From: an uncultured Pelagibacteraceae bacterium
Lineage (GTDB): Bacteria > Pseudomonadota > Alphaproteobacteria > Pelagibacterales > Pelagibacteraceae
Direction of reading: 5' to 3'
DNA length: 64,000 nt
Assembly (NCBI GenBank): GCA_902522385.1
Contig: CABYVK010000001.1
Location: 48,544 to 112,543, forward strand
Shown here: positions 61,718-64,000 of the stretch, in pieces
How positions within the stretch are numbered: the first letter of the stretch is position 1
How the letters are laid out: each line of letters starts with the position of its first letter
Position numbers and translations under genes: made by a program
The notes under the pieces: model-generated
The model's database searches: none
Told to the model about the DNA's origin: nothing
The model's input: the letters and a program-made list of their open reading frames with translations, nothing else

Positions 61718-63007
61718 TTATTTTGCGAAACCAGTAAGCAAAGGAATAGTCATTGAGATTGATGGAAAATAGGTTATTAAAAAGATTACTATAGCTTCTA
61801 CTGCTAAGAATGGCAATATAGCTTTTGCTATTGTTTCAACTCTTTCACCAGACACAGAGGATGCAACAAATAATACAAGACCCATTGGTGGAGTTGCTAA
61901 ACCAACTGTTAAATTAACGGACATAATAATTGCAAAATGCACTGGGTGAACTCCCAACTCAACAAACACTGGTCCAAGAATTGGTCCTAAGATGATTATC
62001 GCTGGACCTGCATCTAAAAACATTCCAACAACAAATAATAAAATATTTATAAGAAATAACAAAACATATGGGTTATCGGTTAAGCCTAAGACGAATGCAG
62101 CAAGATGTTCAGGTGCATGTGATAAACTTACAACTGTTTTAAAAGCCATTGCAGCACCAACTAAAAGAAGAACTACTGAAGATACCATGGCTGCTTTTGT
62201 CATCACCTTAGGAACATCTTTCCATTTTAGTGATTTCAAAACGAAAAGACCAATGAACATTGCATAAGCAGCAGCTACAGCTGATGCTTCAGTTGGAGTA
62301 AAAATTCCACCAAGAATACCTCCTAAAATTATCACCGGTGTCATTAAAGGAAAAAAAGCTTTGAGAGATGCTTTGCCTCTTTGGCTCCAAGTAGTTTTTT
62401 TTGTTACAGCTGGAAAATTATATCTCTTGGCCATAAATTTTATTGTGACCATCAGACTAACTCCTACTAAAATACCAGGTACAATTCCTGCTAAAAATAA
62501 TGCAGCAACACTCTCACCCATTACATACGCATAAATAATCATTATCCCAGAGGGTGGAATTATGGGTCCAATTACAGAACTAGCCGCAGTAATAGCTGCT
62601 GCAAATTTTTTTGTATATCCTTGTTTTTCCATTGCAGGAATAAGCATTGATCCAATCGCCGATGTGTCAGCTACAGCTGAACCTGACAAACCAGCAAACA
62701 ACATTGAAGTCAGGACATTGACATGGGCTAATCCCCCTTTTAAGTGACCCATCATCGCTTGACTAAATTCAACAAGTCGATGGGTTATACCTCCTCTGTT
62801 CATTAACTCCCCTGCTAACATAAAAAATGGAATTGCCATCAAAGGGAAGCTATCTATTCCATTATAAATATTTCTATAAAGCATAGCTCCATCTCTAGCT
62901 TGATCATTTAACCAAAGCAAAATTCCTGGTGCTGCTAACAATCCAAAAAATACTGGCAAACCAATTAACAAAAATAATAAAAACAAAGGGAGAAACCAAA
63001 CTAACAT
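61718..63007 (-). CDS. dctM: TRAP transporter large permease DctM
   Basis: A 429-residue transporter of the DctM/YiaN family with 12 helices: FPLMAIPFFMLAGELMNRGGITHRLVEF, GLSGSAVADTSAIGSMLIPAM and IIPPSGIMIIYAYV are diagnostic. It moves the DctP-delivered solute with sodium. The ATG overlaps the dctQ stop by one base. Confidence 0.95.
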   Translation of the reverse strand: MLVWFLPLFLLFLLIGLPVFFGLLAAPGILLWLNDQARDGAMLYRNIYNGIDSFPLMAIPFFMLAGELMNRGGITHRLVEFSQAMMGHLKGGLAHVNVLTSMLFAGLSGSAVADTSAIGSMLIPAMEKQGYTKKFAAAITAASSVIGPIIPPSGIMIIYAYVMGESVAALFLAGIVPGILVGVSLMVTIKFMAKRYNFPAVTKKTTWSQRGKASLKAFFPLMTPVIILGGILGGIFTPTEASAVAAAYAMFIGLFVLKSLKWKDVPKVMTKAAMVSSVVLLLVGAAMAFKTVVSLSHAPEHLAAFVLGLTDNPYVLLFLINILLFVVGMFLDAGPAIIILGPILGPVFVELGVHPVHFAIIMSVNLTVGLATPPMGLVLFVASSVSGERVETIAKAILPFLAVEAIVIFLITYFPSISMTIPLLTGFAK

Positions 63008-63603
63008 TATTGTGTCTCCAACTTTTGTTTATCGTAGTCTTCAGGCAAGTCTAATTTTGTAAAATTAGTAAGAATATTTCTTAAAATTAATTCTATGTTC
63101 ACAGATATTAAAAAAATAATACCAACAGGCAATGACATATACATCCAGGCTAATTTTATTGGTTCTGCTTTTCCACCAATTAGATGAAAAGGAATTTTTA
63201 TGGATGAGGAATTAAATATCCATCCAGCGTTAATATGTTTAAATCCTAATTCTAAACCAATAACTAAGACAAAAAGAGATACAATTAACAAAAACAAAGT
63301 TAAAAAAGTTGAAATAAGTTTTGGCAAAAATCTCTCTAATAAATCAATAGAAACAAATCCACCCCATCTGTACGCGGAGGGTGCAATCAATCCTGTCATC
63401 CATAACATCAAAAATCTAGCAACCTCGTCAGGCCACGGCAGAGCATTATTTAATACATACCTAAAAAATACTTGTACCAAAATAACAATCACCATTAAGA
63501 GTATTGCTATCCATGCAAACTGTCTGCCAATTCTTAAAAAAAAGGTATTTATTTTTTCAAGGGTATTAAAAACAAATAGGAGAATATTAATTGTCAAATT
63601 CAC
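63007..63603 (-). CDS. dctQ: TRAP transporter small permease DctQ
   Basis: A 198-residue four-helix protein of the DctQ family: FFRYVLNNALPWPDEVARFLMLWMTGLIAPSAYR is the conserved segment. The start is GTG at 63603; no earlier ATG is available and it gives the normal N-terminus. First gene of the TRAP unit; it is divergent from the hydroxyacid dehydrogenase at the window end with a 110-bp spacer. Confidence 0.9.
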   Translation of the reverse strand: MNLTINILLFVFNTLEKINTFFLRIGRQFAWIAILLMVIVILVQVFFRYVLNNALPWPDEVARFLMLWMTGLIAPSAYRWGGFVSIDLLERFLPKLISTFLTLFLLIVSLFVLVIGLELGFKHINAGWIFNSSSIKIPFHLIGGKAEPIKLAWMYMSLPVGIIFLISVNIELILRNILTNFTKLDLPEDYDKQKLETQ

Positions 63604-63713
63604 AGCTAAATTTATTTTAAATATTTAATAAATACAACTTTAATCAAAAAACTAATTTACTTTAAAGAATAATTCTCGTATTAAAATTGCTCTCAAAAAA
63701 ATTTTATACAATT

Positions 63714-64000
63714 ATGAGTAATAAAAAAAAGATATTAATTATTCAAAAAGTCCATGAAAAAGGGATGGAATTAATTAATAACCATCCTAATTTTGATGTC
63801 GAAGTAACTGATGACACTTCTGTAGAAAATTTAAAATCAAAATTAAAAGATTGTGATGGCGCATCAATAAGAATTGCTAAGCTTCCTGGAGAGGCGTTTG
63901 AAGATGCAAAAAATTTAAAAATTATATCAAGACATGGTGTTGGTTATGACAATATTGATTTAAAAAAAGCCAAAGAAAAAGATATAAAAATAGCAATAAC
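63714..64000 (+). CDS. D-isomer 2-hydroxyacid dehydrogenase, partial (cut by window end)
   Basis: The first 95 residues of a SerA-like dehydrogenase: MSNKKKILIIQKVHEKG, then ASIRIAKLPGEAFEDAKNLKIISRHGVGYDNIDL, which matches the start of the catalytic and cofactor domains. The gene runs off the right end. It is divergent from the TRAP transporter, so it may act on the imported hydroxyacid. Confidence 0.8.
   Translation, partial: MSNKKKILIIQKVHEKGMELINNHPNFDVEVTDDTSVENLKSKLKDCDGASIRIAKLPGEAFEDAKNLKIISRHGVGYDNIDLKKAKEKDIKIAI

Noticed and set aside
1..64000. tRNA genes, CRISPR arrays, IS elements or prophage
   Set aside because: Gaps are too short or lack the needed patterns; no transposase, integrase, phage protein or spaced direct-repeat array was seen.

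Overview
The window looks like a stretch of chromosome from a SAR11-clade alphaproteobacterium (Candidatus Pelagibacter or a close relative). The base composition is very AT-rich (about 30% G+C by eye), genes are packed with overlapping starts and stops, and no gap exceeds about 200 bp. The gene content fits: Amt, TRAP and TTT transporters, many periplasmic binding proteins, and a TPP-riboswitch-controlled ThiV-type symporter. I see no tRNA, rRNA, IS element, prophage or CRISPR array. The assignment rests on gene content and style, not on a database search.

Layout. 0-5 kb: a minus-strand run of pabC-pabA-pabB (p-aminobenzoate branch of folate synthesis), an MFS carrier and a cystathionine beta-lyase. 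5-16 kb: housekeeping genes (mnmA, DUF3553, cysQ, recX, ABA4-like, HCCA isomerase-like, rhodanese, bcp, amt, HU, site-2 protease, yajQ, HMCES/YedK, TPR protein, outer-membrane barrel) with several short proteins. 16-20 kb: tesA divergent from ybbA-ybbP, with start codons sharing two bases. 20-27 kb: beta-carbonic-anhydrase-like, SOUL, TauE/SafE, an ABC-2 exporter whose ATPase gene carries an apparent 1-nt frameshift, thiV under a TPP riboswitch, and a pentapeptide-repeat protein.

27-50 kb: a long minus-strand block for carbohydrate and organic-acid uptake, interrupted by one plus-strand pdxA-like gene. It holds (a) a MalFGK-type sugar ABC system with mutarotase, Gfo/Idh and an aldose 1-dehydrogenase-like SDR; (b) a ROK kinase and FabG-like SDR next to a complete TctCBA transporter; (c) an RbsBCA-type ABC system with FucU, ribokinase, a second aldose-dehydrogenase-like SDR, a hydroxyacid dehydrogenase, a Gfo/Idh enzyme and iolD. 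49-64 kb: aldehyde dehydrogenase plus HpaI-type aldolase, an unlinked PanB-like enzyme with a small wHTH gene, a C11orf54-like metal hydrolase, a ketopantoate-reductase-like enzyme, two 2-oxoglutarate/Fe oxygenases, two hydroxyacid dehydrogenases (one cut by the window end), a MauG/CcpA-type di-haem protein beside a Sel1 protein, and a DctQMP TRAP transporter.

Together the right two thirds read as a scavenging region: high-affinity uptake plus mutarotation, C1 oxidation of sugars, and aldol or aldehyde clean-up. Binding-protein genes are repeatedly followed by strong hairpins, in one case inside the next coding sequence. The points most worth a second look are the broken ABC ATPase frame, the terminator inside tctB, the riboswitch that contains the thiV ribosome-binding site, the inverted repeat over the amt start, the 27-residue basic ORF, and iolD placed away from the usual inositol genes.
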